The position numbers and the translations under genes are program-made. The notes under the pieces are model-generated. The model saw nothing but the letters and a program-made list of their open reading frames with translations. It did not search any database and was not told the DNA's origin. This document shows, one piece after another, positions 42,745-43,527 of a DNA stretch of 43,527 bases (positions within the stretch are counted from its first letter, which is position 1; each line of letters starts with the position of its first letter). Source of the stretch: Planctomycetaceae bacterium (GTDB lineage Bacteria; Planctomycetota; Planctomycetia; Pirellulales; UBA1268); contig JAIXPT010000440.1 in NCBI GenBank assembly GCA_027486095.1, positions 1-43,527 of the forward strand, given 5' to 3'.

Positions 42745-42977
42745 TCCATGTAATCCTTGAAGTCCTCCAGCGGAGCATCAAAGTCGGGAGCCATGTAGAG
42801 GACGGTTCCCTTCATCGTTCCCAGTTGGCGGTGAGCCTTCTTGGGTATCGGTGGTGTCGGAACGATCCGAGCCACGGGCTGGTCGTTCTCTGTGATCACG
42901 ACCTCATCCCCAGGCGTGAGGCGATGGATGATGTCGGCCAGGCCAGACTGGGCTTCTTTGAGTGTCACTGTGGTCAT
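42741..42977 (-). CDS. Phd/YefM-family antitoxin
   Basis: 78 residues from the ATG at 42977 (MTTVTLKEAQ), with GGGAG upstream; the track start is earlier without support. The N-terminus MTTVTLKEAQSGLADIIHRLTPGDEVVITENDQPVARIVP is the Phd/YefM DNA-binding domain. The C-terminal part (MAPDFDAPLEDFKDYME) is acidic and should wrap the toxin. It would neutralise the adjoining PIN toxin and repress the operon. Confidence 0.92.
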   Translation of the reverse strand: MTTVTLKEAQSGLADIIHRLTPGDEVVITENDQPVARIVPTPPIPKKAHRQLGTMKGTVLYMAPDFDAPLEDFKDYME

Positions 42978-43041
42978 GGCAGAGTCTCCCAACCGGAGTC
43001 TACCAGCCACACGCCCCCTTTTGGCCCCACCGCTTCGCAGA

Positions 43042-43060
43042 AAAGCTCCCCGAGTAGGAT
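43042..43060. repeat. Putative attachment site, right copy of 19-bp direct repeat in tRNA-Asn 3' end
   Basis: AAAGCTCCCCGAGTAGGAT, the same as 42151-42169. Fourteen of its bases are the 3' end of the tRNA-Asn gene (acceptor stem and T-arm), the typical target of tyrosine integrases. Confidence 0.75.
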
Positions 43061-43117
43061 TCGAACCTACAACCTAGCGGTTAACAGCCGCTCGCTCTAC
43101 CGTTGAGCTATCGGGGA
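43047..43117 (-). tRNA. tRNA-Asn (GTT anticodon)
   Basis: Read on the minus strand the 71-base gene starts TCCCCGATAGCTCAACGG and ends TAGGTTCGAATCCTACTCGGGGA. The acceptor stem TCCCCGA/TCGGGGA pairs perfectly, the D-arm is AGCTCAACGGTAGAGC, and the anticodon loop CTGTTAA gives GTT. The T-arm is TAGGTTCGAATCCTA. CCA is not encoded. Asn identity is set by the anticodon. Confidence 0.96.
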
Positions 43118-43162
43118 TCGAGGCTTTCACCCTAGCCTATTTCGGGGCCGAAATCGAGCCGT

Positions 43163-43527
43163 TCAGCCTCCGCCCGGCGGCCGCTGCTTCTCGAGCAGCA
43201 CGCTGTTGCCCCGGGCGTTGTATTCGATCCGGGTCATGAACGACCGCATCAGCATCACGCCCCGGCCACTGGGCACCTCGAGCCGCTCGTCGAGCGTGCA
43301 GTCGGGTACGGCCTGCGGGTCGAATCCCGGGCCGGCATCGGTGATTTCGATCCGCGCGAGCGCCTCCGACACCGCGCACGACACCCGCACCGTCTTGGCG
43401 GGGTCGAGCTTGTTGCCATGCACGATCGCATTGACGATCGCCTCTTCCACGGCGAGATGAATGCCGAAGATGTCGGTCGGCTCCCAGCCATGGTGGCCGA
43501 GCTGCTCGAGCAGTTCTTCCATGATCA
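43163..43527 (-). CDS. RsbW-like anti-sigma factor / ATP-binding kinase (probably N-terminally cut)
   Basis: 119 residues from the ATG at 43522, only five bases from the window edge. The frame is open to the edge, and typical members have some 15-20 more residues, so the true start is likely outside. The GHKL ATPase motifs are AVEEAIVNAIVHGNK (N box), ITDAGPGFDP (G1) and PSGRGVMLMRSFM (G2). Such HATPase_c_2 proteins are serine kinases that bind a sigma factor or phosphorylate an anti-anti-sigma partner in partner-switching systems. The C-terminus YNARGNSVLLEKQRPP is typical. It lies 45 bases beyond the tRNA gene on the same strand. Confidence 0.88.
   Translation of the reverse strand, partial: IMEELLEQLGHHGWEPTDIFGIHLAVEEAIVNAIVHGNKLDPAKTVRVSCAVSEALARIEITDAGPGFDPQAVPDCTLDERLEVPSGRGVMLMRSFMTRIEYNARGNSVLLEKQRPPGGG

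Overview
The window looks like chromosome of a high-GC planctomycete, probably of the Pirellulales type. The reasons are two DUF1559 proteins (type IV pilin-like N-terminus plus a C-terminal H-Xn-DG motif), one of them followed by a small carboxypeptidase-regulatory-like lipoprotein; large autotransporter-associated beta-strand repeat proteins with PEP-CTERM tails; many secreted carbohydrate-active proteins; and a dispersed intergenic repeat that reads SPERKRRD in translation. The lineage is inferred from gene content; no marker was searched.

Layout. (1) 1-6198, minus strand: the 5' two-thirds of a primary-type sigma-70 factor (cut by the window edge and absent from the ORF track), then metallophosphoesterase, alpha/beta hydrolase (catalytic Ser replaced by Gly), YidB-like protein, and an NtrC-type response regulator with its histidine kinase. 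(2) 6308-8588, plus: an MgtA-type P-type ATPase that has lost its actuator domain and reading frame. (3) 8777-12803, plus: DUF1559 protein, lipoprotein and a large secreted six-hairpin-like protein. (4) 12824-21295, minus: a complete galactose operon in transcription order: secreted galactose-binding-like protein, galK, Na+/sugar symporter, galM, galT, galE, secreted GH2 enzyme, with a good sigma-70 promoter in front. A ROK repressor (21438-22670) lies just upstream on the same strand. (5) 22812-26018, minus: three secreted proteins, two resembling glycoside hydrolases. (6) 26230-27729, plus: a malonyl-CoA synthetase-like ligase. (7) 27742-37370, minus: two giant beta-strand-repeat proteins related by duplication, one with an SGNH hydrolase domain inserted, followed by a DUF1559 gene. 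(8) 37448-40262: a secreted alpha/beta hydrolase (plus), then an FCD-type GntR regulator with madL and madM malonate transporter genes (minus). (9) 40549-43527: an unlisted 52-codon ORF with a strong ribosome binding site, a PEP-CTERM aspartic-protease-like protein, a PIN/Phd toxin-antitoxin pair, tRNA-Asn and an RsbW-like kinase running off the edge.

How the parts may work together: the central region looks built for harvesting polysaccharide or glycoside sugars. Secreted hydrolases release sugars, the symporter imports galactose, and the Leloir enzymes convert it. Malonate uptake (madLM) and activation (matB-like) are split by about 10 kb but may share the GntR regulator, because GTATAC-centred palindromes occur in front of both.

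The most notable structural observation is a perfect 19-bp direct repeat: one copy is the 3' end of tRNA-Asn, the other is the end of the aspartic-protease gene, and the 0.9 kb between them carries the toxin-antitoxin pair. This looks like a minimal tRNA-targeted insertion without an integrase. All functions are assigned by reading the sequence and recalled family motifs; no database search was run.
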